NCBI GenBank assembly: GCA_947044405.1
Contig: CAMRHE010000649.1
Location: forward strand, 310,001 to 374,000
Length of the DNA stretch: 64,000 nucleotides
Direction: 5' to 3'
Source: Leptodactylus fallax
Lineage: Eukaryota > Chordata > Amphibia > Anura > Leptodactylidae
Shown in pieces: positions 23,215 to 33,756 of this stretch. Each line of letters begins with the position of its first letter. The first letter of the stretch is position 1. The translations under genes were made by a program, and so were the position numbers. The notes under the pieces are model-generated. The model was given only the letters and a program-made list of their open reading frames with translations. It was not told the DNA's origin and made no database searches.

Positions 23215-23233
23215 GCATGCTGGGAATTGTAGT
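23215..23233 (-). promoter_or_regulatory. ZNF143/THAP11-type promoter motif
   Basis: On the minus strand it reads ACTACAATTCCCAGCATGC, the extended ZNF143 (SBS2) / THAP11 element found in many vertebrate housekeeping promoters. It is about 330 bp upstream of the FBXL5 start codon and in its orientation. Binding is inferred from motif identity. Confidence 0.65.
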
Positions 23234-23612
23234 TCCAAGGACAATTCCTCCCACATATGCTGTACTGTGCAGTGGTGGGTGGTGCTCCATGACTGTATAC
23301 CACTATGCATATTCTTATTCAGCACAGGTTGTCTTCACATGTTCTGGAAAGCCAAAAATGAGAAATAAAGAATATATAATAAAACAAAAGCCTCAAGAGG
23401 TGAAGTGAACAACATTGATTATTTCAGTACAATGGCAGCTGTTAAGGGTGGGATATATGAGGTGAACAGTCTGCCTTGTGTTTAGCCTTACGCTTGCAGA
23501 TGATGTCTTGGAAGCAAGACTTATGAGCAATCGTAAGGACCCAAGCAACTTTGACACGGGTTAAAGTGGTTTTCCCATGAACATAACGATATTTCAATTT
23601 GTAGAAAATTAA

Positions 23613-24250
23613 AGGGAGTCTATCATTCACAAAACCACTTTTAAGCTAATGGCATGTTGGAATGGCCTTTAAAAAGGCCATTCTTCTCCTACCTTTCAAT
23701 TTTTTTTGTTCTCCCAGCCGACTCAAAGATAATTTGTTTCTTCATTTATGTTAATGAGCACCACGGAGCACCTGGGGCATTCCTCCTCTTCTGCGAGCAC
23801 CCACCGCGTCATCGCTTTTCACCGCCCCTTCTTTCGTTGCGGTGACTCCCCTCTTGGTCTTCTCTGTATCTTCTTTCTTCTAAGTCCTCGTACGCAGAGC
23901 TGTGCACATGCGCAACCGGCTCTGCCACAGTACGCTCTTGTGACAGACCACCAGAAAATGGCGGCCCGCCATGCGCAATCGGCTCTGCCCGAACCCAAAG
24001 TGGTAGAGCCGATTGCGCATGCTCGCAGCGCTCCGTACAAGGACTTAGAAGAAAGAAGATACAGAGAAGACCAAGAGGGGAGTCCCCGCACAGAAGAAGG
24101 GGCGGTGAAAAGCGGTGACGCGGTGGGTGCTCACAGAAGAGGAGGAACCCCCCCGGGTGCTCCGTGGTGCTCATTAACATAAATGAAGAAACGAATTATC
24201 TTTGAATCGGCTGGGAGAAGAAAACATGCCTTTAGCTTAAAAGTATATAA
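23613..24250. mobile_element. Long palindromic T2-like MITE
   Basis: Left end TTAA then AGGGAGTCTATCATTCAC, as in 12852-13399. Arms at about 23735-23945 and 24000-24200 are complementary over some 200 bp (GAGCACCACGGAGCACC against GGTGCTCCGTGGTGCTC). The right terminus is lost. Mirror-image open frames on both strands come from the palindrome. Confidence 0.65.
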
Positions 24251-25075
24251 GTAATTAAAATTTTTTTAGAGTTTTAAAGGTTTTCTATAATCATCTTACT
24301 CTATGTTCACATCTGCGCCATATGTGTCTGTTGCTCTGGTCCATCGGAGGACCAGAACAACTGGCGCATGGACTACTAAACTAGTGGACACTAATGGTGA
24401 CCAATGGACCCCACTGACCATAATGAGATCTGTCGGGTGTCTGTTCTTTTAAACTGAAACTGCTGAACTAAAATGTCAGACCTGCAGCACTTTTACTTCC
24501 GCTGATTTTCAATGCACACTGTGACAGAATCTCCAATGCAGATGGTAACGTAGTGTTAGTGCTAAAAGTCTTTACCCAATGGATGCGACCATGACTGCAG
24601 GAACAGACAGAACCCAGCCATGATCCCTTGTTGTGGACAGGTTATCAGTCAGGGACACTACATGTATAAGAAGATAACCAGGCCACAATAAGGACATCAT
24701 GGCTGGTTATCAGGAGGGATACTACATGTATGAGAAGATAACTAGGCCACAATAAGGACATCATGGCTGGTTATCAGGAGGGATACTACATGTATAAGAA
24801 GATAACTAGGCCACAATAAGGACATCATGGCTGGTTATCAGGAGGGACACTACATGTATGAGAAGATAACCCGGCCGCAATAAGGACATAATGGCTGAGT
24901 TTCCGAGCATAGAAACTTCCTGCATTCATGGTTGTATCCACTGGCAACCAAACAAGACAACAGATGTCAACACTAAGATGGTTAGAGAAAATCTTTAAAA
25001 CTCTGCAAAATTTTTAATTTTAAATTTCAAAAATGTCTAAAGGCCATCAGTAGTACTGGATAACCCCTTTAACTT
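24250..25075. repeat. Foldback repeat enclosing a tandem array
   Basis: Left TTTTAGAGTTTTAAAGGTTTTC...ATCATCTTA and right AAGATGGTTAGAGAAAATCT...AACTCT are inverted relatives. A related left half is at 28205-28340. Confidence 0.45.
24657..24900. repeat. 64-bp tandem repeat, about four units
   Basis: ACTACATGTAT recurs at 24657, 24721, 24785 and 24849, exactly 64 bp apart. Each unit carries AAGATAACTAGGCCACAATA and GGACATCATGGCTGG. Units 2 and 3 are almost identical, so expansion is recent. Confidence 0.85.
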
Positions 25076-25485
25076 TTAATTATCTACAAAATTAAATATG
25101 GTTATGCTCATGAGAAAACCCCTTTAAATTGTGATGGATAGATGACTGGGTCAGGGCATCGTCTTGTTGAATGTTATGTGTTATGTAGTGGATAGTACCT
25201 ACCTAAAGTGATATAGACCCTTGTCCAGTATGCACATGAGCATCAGAACTGAACCACGGAGTAAGAGAAGACAGGGTCCATGTCTGATGAATCAGGGCAC
25301 CAGGATTCACAATAGGAAGAAGGCTGTGTGATGCTCGTGGCAATGTTCTGCTGGCATTCATGTGGATGTTATTATACAAATACCATCTACCTAAATATTG
25401 TTCGTTACAGCAATATTCCCTAATGGCAGTGGTCTCTTTCAGTAGGATAATGGGCCCTGCCACATTACAAAAATTGTGTACTGTA

Positions 25486-26512
25486 CAGTGGCTTGCAAAA
25501 GTATTCATACCCCTTGAACTTTTTCACATTTTGTCACCTTACAACTACAAACTTAAATGTATTTTATTGAGATTTTAAGTGATAGACCAACACAAAGTAG
25601 CAGATAATTGTGAAGTGGAAGGAAAATGATGCATGTTTTTCAACATATGAATCAAATAAAAATCTGAAAAGTGTGGCATGCAAAAGTATTCAGCCCCCTA
25701 TATCAATACTTTGTGGAGCCACCTTTCGCTGCAATTACTGCTGCAAGTCTTTTGGGGTCTGTCTCTACCAGCTTTGCACATCTAGAGACTGAGATTTTTG
25801 CCCATTCTTCTTTACAAAATAGCTCAAGCTCAGCCAGATTGGATGGAGAGCGTCTGGGAACAGCAATTTTCATGTCTTGCCACAGATGCTCAATGGGATT
25901 TAGGTCTGGACTTTGGGCTATTCTAACACATGAATAGTCTTTGATTTAAACCATTCCACTGGAGCTCTGGCTGTATGTTTAGGGTCATTGTCTTGCTGAA
26001 ATCTCCTTCCCAGTCTCAAGACTTTTGCAGCCTCCAACAGGTTTTCTTCCAGGATTGCCCTGTATTTAGCTCCATGTATTTATAACATAACCCTGCTTTA
26101 AACTTCTTCACAACTTCATATCTGACCTGTCTGGTGTGTTCCTTGGTCTTCATGATGCTGTTTGTTCACTAGTGAGTCCTTCACAGAACAGGTGTATTTA
26201 TACTGAGACTAAATTACACACAGCTGGACTCTATTAACTAATTAAGTGACTTCTGAAGGCAATTGTGCGCACTGGATTTTATTTAGAGGTATCAGAGTAC
26301 AGGGGGTTGAATACTTTTGCATGTCACACTTTTCAGATTTTTATTTGATTAATATTTAGAAAACCATGTATCATTTTCTCTATTTCACAATTATCTGCTA
26401 CTTTGTGTTGGTCTATCACTTAAAATCTCAATAAAATACATTTAAGTTTGTGGTTGTAAGGTGACAAAATGTGAAAAAGTTTAAGGAGTATGAATACTTC
26501 TGCAAGCCACTG
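25486..26512. mobile_element. Non-autonomous Tc1/mariner element, about 1 kb
   Basis: TA at 25484-25485 and 26513-26514. Long terminal inverted repeats of roughly 200 bp start CAGTGGCTTGCAAAAGTATT and end ATACTTCTGCAAGCCACTG. No transposase frame remains. This terminus is common in fish and frog Tc1-like elements. Confidence 0.8.
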
Positions 26513-26514
26513 TA

Positions 26515-28204
26515 TGTTTACTGTGTAGCAGCCGGGAAAGTACTGCATGCTCAGTCCCATTCAGCCCATACTAAACAGTATACAGAGCTGTAAAGTTACC
26601 ATCTACAGAATGATGTGATCATGCAAGATATATAACGAGATCGCAGCTGAGAAGTGATTTCAACAGAACAGGAAGTGTTAACATGTTATGAGGCTCAGTG
26701 TGAAAATTGTAGAATTTCAGAAATTTTTTAATATACATTTGAATTTATACAATTAGAAATGTATAAATAAATAAAAAAAAATATCAGAAATTACAAAAAG
26801 TAAGTTTAACATACAAAGCTGATCAATAGGATATTTTCTGACTATAGATTCCCTTTAACTTTTCTTGTGCACTAGACAAGAGGGTCAAAGTTTAATGATA
26901 ATGAACATAAGTATCTTTGCAATATTAACTACAAGGAGCTGTCCGGAAAGCAACCCTCCAAATAAGAAGCATTGTTATAAGAATACCCTTCTGCTACTAG
27001 AACTGGGGCAACTGCGGTATCGCACAAGGTATTGAACAATCCTTCTGGTCTATTCCGTATGTCACAGGGTTATTAGAAATTATAGCACAGCAAGTTAATG
27101 ACTTACTCTCTGCTGTGGTAACCAGTTATACATTTCATTTTACTGTGTGTATATCTCTGCATAGAAAGTGAGACGTAAGATTTCCATTTGGTGTGCTTGT
27201 GGATAATGTATGAGAATGTACAGCATAACTGTACTGTGGCTGTCTAATCCCTGCTGGCATGATGTTTCCTCTCCCAGAGGTCATGGCTGCCTGGATACCT
27301 ATAAGACCCAACACACACTTCTGTGCATATGCTTCTGCCACTGCTGCACTGGTCTTCTGTAGGGTGCTTGCATGCTATTGCCTTGCCAGGGTCAGGGTAT
27401 CCACCTAATTCTTCCTCCACCAATCCCAACGTGCCTCTGTCTATTTATTGCAGCCACACAAATGGCAGAGCACTTGAGCTAAATTCCTAGCTTGGTAGTG
27501 TTATATTGTGTGCTGATCCATAACTGTACTTAACACTGGATTGTTAACTTACCTTATCTCTGGCTGCTGTCTTCTACTCTGCTGCATACTGTACCTATAG
27601 CTGACCTTGACCTGTTCTTTACCAGTGCCACCAGCCCTGACCACTGACTTCACACGTACTCTGCCTGTCCTGACCCTGGTTTTTATCTGTATTCATCTCT
27701 TTCCTGACCCCCTGGTACTTCGCATGGGTTCACTTGACCTACTGGGCTAGCTGTCACCTACATCGGGACTACTCCTGCTGGTAGCGACCTGATTGTCCCC
27801 TGCAACAAAGTCCAGTCCTGTGTTAAAGGGTGAATGCCTGAGGACCACATAGACAATGCCCTCAGCAGTAGCCCTAAGTCAAACCGGTTAGGTGACACAG
27901 TTGATCCGCACCTGTTACAGGTCATGTTCACACCTCATCTTAGACGTTAGATACTCAGGGACAAACCTAAAGCAGAAATTATAAATCAGGAGTGCATAAT
28001 ATACTGTACTTGTTAATATTGTACAGTGTAAAAGCCCTGAGAGCCCCTTTAGATTTTCTATCCTTTTGAGATGTTCCCCTTTCTTATGTTATGTTATGTC
28101 ATAGACATCTCAGAAGAGTGTATATCAATGCATTACTGCCTGTTAGTGTAAAACTGAGCAGCACCTGTAAAGGGGTATTCCCATGACTATTAAAAGTTGC
28201 AAAC
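26515..28204. other. Intergenic stretch, no recognisable gene
   Basis: 27240-27920 is richer in C+T and has the look of an LTR or other retroelement piece (CTGACCCTGGTTTTTATCTG, GCTAGCTGTCACCTACATCG), but no termini or coding motifs were found. Class not assigned. Confidence 0.35.
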
Positions 28205-28339
28205 TTTTGCAAATATAAATAATTAAAAATAAAAATTTTCGAGAATTTTAGAGATTTTCTCTAACCATCTTATTGGTGACATCTGTTGTCGTTATCAGTT
28301 GCCAATGGATATGACCATGAATGCAGAAACTTGGGGCCC

Positions 28340-29012
28340 TGTATGGTCTGGGATTTCCCCCCCCCCGTCGCCCTGGGACTTACCCATGAAACCCAACAAT
28401 GATGTCCTTATTGTGGATCACTGTACTAACCTCTCAGGAGTGCATTCATGATACACCTTACGGTAACAGCAAGCACAGGGAACAACAACAAAACCCACCC
28501 CACACCCCCCCCCCGCCGCCCCCCGGGGCCTTCCAATAGAGGACAGCCATGTGGGCCTTTGATCAGGGTGGTGTGATGGTGAGTCCTTCACTGGCAGCAA
28601 ACAGGGCGACGGGGGCGGGAGGAGAAGGAGGCCTAGGCACCCAACACGAGCCAACCGCCAGCAAACACAGGCCACCGGGCCCAACACGGGCCCGGAAGCC
28701 AACCACGTCCGCTTATAGGTGGCCCCTAACTAGGGTTAGTGGGGGGGTGGGGTGGGTGTGTGGGGGGGGGGGGACTTTATATATTTTATTTGGGAAGAAA
28801 AGGGGGGGGGGGGGGTTTGGGGCCCGCCGAGATTATTTTTTTTGCCCGGCCCCCCCCCCCCCCCCCCCCCCCCCGCCGCCCCGCGCGTGTGTTTGTTTGG
28901 CTGTTTTTTTTAAAAAAAAAATGGGGGGGGGGGGGGGGGGGGGGGGGGGGAAGGGGGAGAAATAATAGGTTTTTTGGGGGGGGGGTTAAAATTTTTTTTG
29001 TTTTTTTTTTTT
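28340..29012. other. Homopolymer-rich stretch, probable sequence artefact
   Basis: Runs of C or G of 10 to about 30 bases follow one another (28356, 28506, 28738, 28763, 28802, 28849, 28922, 28977), separated by short GC-rich or T/A runs. No other part of the window looks like this, and open frames in it are Gly/Pro/Phe runs. It resembles a poor gap fill or low-quality read more than real DNA. Confidence 0.6.
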
Positions 29013-29839
29013 TGAGCCCATTATGACGAAGGGAGGTTTTTCTGTTTGTTTAGGTACTATGGTCACTATTGATCACAGCATCAAGTGGTTGAATGTATCA
29101 GGGTTATTACCCATCCCAGTTGTTCTCTCTCTGTACTCGTCCCATAGCCCTGTACTGTCAGAGGGGGCATTCCTTACAGCCCAGTGATGACGCTGAGCTG
29201 TGAGAAATGCCCCCCAGTACAGGGCTATGGAGGAATACTGTCAGGGAGGGCGTTCCTCACAGCGCAGCTAGACTGTCAGGAACGTCCTTCTGACAGTGAA
29301 CCGTGAAACTACGACCCCCGATATCTCCAGCCCCGGGGAACATACCAGGAAAGCAGGCAGTGTGTTGAATTCAGCGCGCTGTCGGCTTTTTAGCGGTATG
29401 TAAAACAGCATATACATGAGGACGTGAAAGGTCCTCTTTAAAGCTTGTATGGATGACTATTGAACCCACCAGACAGCTTCTTCCTGTCCCATAAACTGGG
29501 TATAACCAAAGTTCTTTGGCTGTATAAGCTTTTATATGTAGTGTCATATAGTTACTGCTGCTAATAGCCCCTTTATGGCTTCAGCACATTTTGCATTTTT
29601 GTCCGAGGCAGGGTGTGTGTACAATACAGAGCAGTCTGCCCCATCCATTTTTATTACTACTGGTTTCTTTACATGTCAGAAGTAACTGTAGAATAGCAAA
29701 CAAGTAGCTCAGAAAAGCCCAAGTGCACATGATATTGGAGATCCAGGGACACTAGACTGCAAATACAGGTTATGATTCAGCTAAAAATATTCCTGACAGA
29801 GCAAAAGAAAATCTAAGCAGAATCAGGAAAGCTGACTAA

Positions 29840-30052
29840 CATAAGTTTTGCTGCTTTTTTATTGCAAATTTTGCTGTGTTTTTTTGAGCCAAAGCCAGGA
29901 GTGGATTTACCAGAAGAGAGAAGTATAAGACCTTCCTTTATATTTCCCATTTTTGTTGAAGCTACTCTTGGCTTTGGCTCAAAAAAATGCAGCAAAATCT
30001 GCAAGAACAAAAAAAAAAGCAGCTTTTCCACAACGTGGGGCCTTAGCCTAAG
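29840..30052. repeat. 'GGCCTTAGCC' foldback MITE, copy 1
   Basis: Arms TTTTTTGAGCCAAAGCCAGG and CTTGGCTTTGGCTCAAAAAA, with outer CAACGTGGGGCCTTAGCC. Family members at 42811-42990 and 58724-58934. Confidence 0.6.
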
Positions 30053-30294
30053 GGTAGGACCCTGCAGATTTGTGGTGCAGATTCTACACATCAGATGTTC
30101 ATTGCTGCGAAATACATGTGGATGGAGTCTTGAAAATATGTAGTTTAAAAGATGTCCTGCAATCCACTAGACATGGGCATACCACTTTGGCAATAGCCGG
30201 GTTCAACCCAAATATCCCAAATTGCTTGCTTTCAGAATTGGGCAGCTTGGGTGCCTGATTCGTTTCAGGTCAAAGAAGTTTGGATAGAACCAGA

Positions 30295-30545
30295 AGTAAA
30301 ATTATTATATTCTGGGGTCTCTTCAGACCTCACAGTACAATAGATGGAGGCCCAGGGGTGGAGAAAAATAAAACAAAAACATTTATACTCACCTTCCCTC
30401 ACCTCTTTTGGGCTTCTCGAAGCATCCAAAGCTCTCCTCAGTGGGAAGGTAAGTATAAATGTATTTTATTTTTCCAACTCCCTTGGACCTCCATCTATTA
30501 TACTCTGGGTCAAAAGAGACCCCAAAGTATAATAATGTCACTATT
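30295..30545. repeat. Foldback repeat with TATTCTGGGGTC arms
   Basis: Left AAATTATTATATTCTGGGGT and right ACCCCAAAGTATAATAATG; inner TTTATACTCACCTTCC against GGAAGGTAAGTATAAATG. The same foldback family is found inside the hAT element at about 53500-53830. Confidence 0.6.
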
Positions 30546-30549
30546 TGAA

Positions 30550-31985
30550 CTTGTTCGACCTGAAACAAGTCAGGGACCCGAGCTACCCGAAAGGAAACAA
30601 ATCTTGGGGGGTTTCCCCATCTCTAGAATCCACAGAAAAATCTTTGGCAAATCTGCGGTGTGTGAACACTTAGAGGCACTGAGGTTTTCTTATAGGTTGC
30701 ATGTATCTATTACGAGGTGGCTTCTTGATCAGGGCCTACATATAGGAGTCAGCATTTATGTAGTTGAACCTATAGTTTATAATTTGTAATGACTTTTTTA
30801 TCATGTTTTTAAGGCACATGCCAGGTTACCATACCTCAGTCATGTTGCCAACTTCTTGAGCATACATAACATATCTTTTTTCTTAAGTAAGCTCGGAGGA
30901 TCCTCAGATTACAGGCTGCAGCCTTGTCAGTAATTTGTAGACACTCCCTGTTGCAATTACATTCTTATATTTTAATTCCGCTCCATGATCATTGGTAATG
31001 TGCACCAAACCATTATATCCAGAGCTGAGCAAGAACTAACACGTCAATTATAGAGAATCCTCCCTGAATCTCAGTACAGCAGCAATCCTGTTGTGATCAT
31101 CTGGGTAATGTGAATGTTACTGAGCACATAATTTTGTACCGTAACATTGCTGGAAACAGAATCGAATGACAGCCACAGTTATGCATCCTGCAAAAGAAGC
31201 CCCCTCCATGATGGGTGACATCCCAAGTGTAGCTTCAGAACAAATAATAGGATTAGCGACATTCCTGGGGATTAACCTCAGCTGAACTGCTGCCTCTTCC
31301 GACATTTGCTGCCTTTGACGGTAAAAAAAAGTGATTCCATTATCCAAACCTACCAGGTTTATTATGTTTAGTCTTAATTCCAGATAATAAAGTTGAGATG
31401 AGCGTCGTAAGCGATACAAAATGAAGTCTACAAAGACTTGTCAAGATATTACGAAAAGGCCTGGGAGATGGGAAAAATATGTTCAGCTAGTTATAATGCC
31501 AGACTAGAGTGCTTACGGAAAGGGTGGGTGTCACATTCTTCAGGATGTGGGTGATGCTTGATCGGAAATTCCTGGATTAGGGCCTACATTTGAGGCGTAC
31601 AGCCCAACAGGGCACTTGGTCTTTTTTATTACGCCATCTTCTCTTTATGTTTCTTATTCATAGTGGTATATGTTTATTTTATGTCGGCACATACAGCTGC
31701 AACGGAAATGGTGAACGCCGTCTTAATCCATTCCACCACAGGCACTAATTGCGCTTGAATAATTAAAAGACTCCAGCCTCCAAGAACTGGCATAGACTAC
31801 AGGTATAATCAAACAAAAAAGTTTTAAAAATTGCCCGAAAACGGGATGACCTCCCGCACTTCCATTAGAATTGGCAAATTTCTGAGGCTCAAGCATCTGC
31901 TGGGTTAAATTCTCTTTATACATGGCTTGGACACTTTATATGCCAGACACATCCAAAAATGGGGCATGGCCAGCACATTTTGTGT
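30550..31985. other. Intergenic stretch, no recognisable gene
   Basis: No exon, transposon terminus or tandem array recognised. Confidence 0.4.
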
Positions 31986-32004
31986 ATACGTCATGAAAAA
32001 GAGG

Positions 32005-32757
32005 GTCACTATTGTCGTCGCTATTGCAATTCTCTTCTAATTGGGCTTCCTCTTACTAAACTCTCCCTACTACAATCTGTCCTGAATGCGGCCACCAGAC
32101 TCATCTTTCTGTCAAACCAGTACACAGACGCATCTACCTTGTGTCAGTCGCTGTATTGGTTGCCCATCCATCACAGAATACAATATAAAATTATCACGCT
32201 GACCCACAAATCCATCCATAGCGCTGCGCCCCCCTATATCTCCTCTCTTGTCACTGTCTACCGCCCTAACCGTCCTCTCCGGTCGACCAATGACCTTAGA
32301 TTTGCATCCTCTGTTATCTGATCATCCCACTCCCATCTCCAAGACTTTTCTCGATCTGCACCGGTGCTCTGGAATGCTTTACCCAAGACAATCCGATTAA
32401 TCTCCAACTACAGCAGCTTCAAAACTGCCCTAAAATCACATCTGTTTGGTCAGGCTTATCACGTGCCCTGATCACAGTGTAGTGTGCGGAGGTGCAGAAC
32501 AATAACACCTTTTATCCTTCCTCCTCTGTTCCTCAGACCCTGGACCTTCCATCTAGAAGTTATACTGCACTCCTTGCACTTAGTATATGTTTATTCACAG
32601 ATACAGGCTAGTGACGGGCTCATACAGCTTCAGTTACACAACCTTTTATATTAAAAGATGGCTGGACCATGGTAGCAACCAAGCCCTCTGACCTCTTGTG
32701 TCCCACTATCTCCTCATAGAATGTAAATAAAGTTATTATTATTATTATTTATTAAAC
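32005..32757 (+). mobile_element. 5'-truncated CR1-type LINE, 3' end
   Basis: Encodes a reverse-transcriptase C-terminal region: CNSLLIGLPLTKLSLLQSVL, NAATRLIF, YWLPIHHRIQYKI, APPYISSLV, then after a stop/frameshift VLWNALPKTIRLI and SSFKTALKSHLFGQAY. It ends with AAATAAAG and (TTA)n. Motifs are those of the CR1/L2 superfamily. Non-functional fragment. Confidence 0.85.
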
Positions 32758-33438
32758 CCCTTGCCAATGTTGGCAACTATGGGTATATCTCATGTCATGT
32801 CGGCCTTGCTTTTCTGCCTACTTTCAGAAAGAACAATGTGGCACATCTTTGGCACAAGAAAGGTCTGTATGTCACAGATACACAACACTTGCACACATCT
32901 ACGCCAGAAAACTGACAGAGATGGGTTAGTGAATTCCCTGGCCTGGTGCCTTGAGGTCAGTGGTCCAACCATTGGTGAGTAGGGCTGCCAGAATTTAGCG
33001 TCATAACCAGTCCTCCCAGGACATCCAGGGATTAGAACTATACACAGGGTGTTTATTACATTGTACAGTCATGGCCAAAAGTTTTGAGAATGATACAAAT
33101 ATTAATTTTTACAAAGTCTACTGCTTCAGTTTTTCTAATGGCAATTTGCATATACTCCAGAATGTTATAAAGAGTGATCAGATTAACAGCAATTACTTGC
33201 AAAGTCAATATTTGCCTAGAAAATGAACTTTATCCCCCAAAACACATTTCAACATCATTGCAGCCCTGCCTTAAAAGGACCACCTAACATCGTTTCAGTG
33301 ATTGCTCCATTAACACAGGTGTGGGTGTTGATGAGGACAGGGCTGGAGATCAATCTGTCATGATTAAGTAAGAATCACACCACTGGACACTTTAAAAGGA
33401 GGCTGGTGCTTGCCATCATTGTTTCTCTTCTGTTAACC

Positions 33439-33657
33439 ATGGTTATCTCTAAAGAAACACGTGCAGTCATCATTGCACTGCACAAAAATGGCCTAACTGG
33501 GAAGAGTATTGCAGCTAGAAAGATTGCACCTCAGTCAACAATCTATCGCATCATCAAGAACTTCAAGGAGAGAGGTTCCATTGGTGCCAAAAAGGCTCCA
33601 GGGTGCCCAAGAAAGACCAGCAAGCGGCAGGATCGTCTCTTAAAAGTGTTTCAGCTG
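33439..33657 (+). pseudogene. Tc1 transposase, N-terminal part
   Basis: Starts MVISKETRAVIIALHKNGLT and carries the paired-like helix-turn-helix (SIAARKIAPQSTIYRIIKNF) and GSIGAKKAPGCPRKTSKRQD, which binds the terminal repeats in this family. It is cut at KVFQL by the L1 insertion; the rest resumes at 39862. Confidence 0.9.
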
Positions 33658-33756
33658 GGGGGCGTGGCCTGGACGCGCATGGAGTAGCACGCGCGCAGGT
33701 CCTTCTCCGCTCCTCCGCTCGCTACTGAGACCCGTGGACCCCTCAGCGAGCGCAGT

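Larger units (their letters stand above)
22889..23240 (-). promoter_or_regulatory. FBXL5: FBXL5 CpG-rich promoter region
   Basis: A GC- and CpG-rich stretch immediately upstream of the FBXL5 start codon, in contrast to the AT-rich array on its intron side and the AT-rich repeats beyond. It holds several NRF1-type half-palindromes and one ZNF143/THAP11-type motif and has no obvious TATA box, as in a housekeeping promoter. The transcription start cannot be placed from sequence alone. Confidence 0.8.

Noticed and set aside
22844..23368. 174-residue plus-strand open frame opposite FBXL5 exon 1
   Set aside because: It runs through the CpG-rich promoter and antisense to exon 1; its length follows from GC content, and the protein has no family resemblance.
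23748..24182. Mirror-image 144- and 123-residue open frames
   Set aside because: The two strands read alike because the DNA is a palindrome (MITE arms).
28549..29026. Gly/Pro-rich open frames
   Set aside because: Products of C/G homopolymers in a probably faulty stretch.
30280..30789. 169-residue plus-strand open frame
   Set aside because: Crosses a foldback repeat and has no family resemblance.
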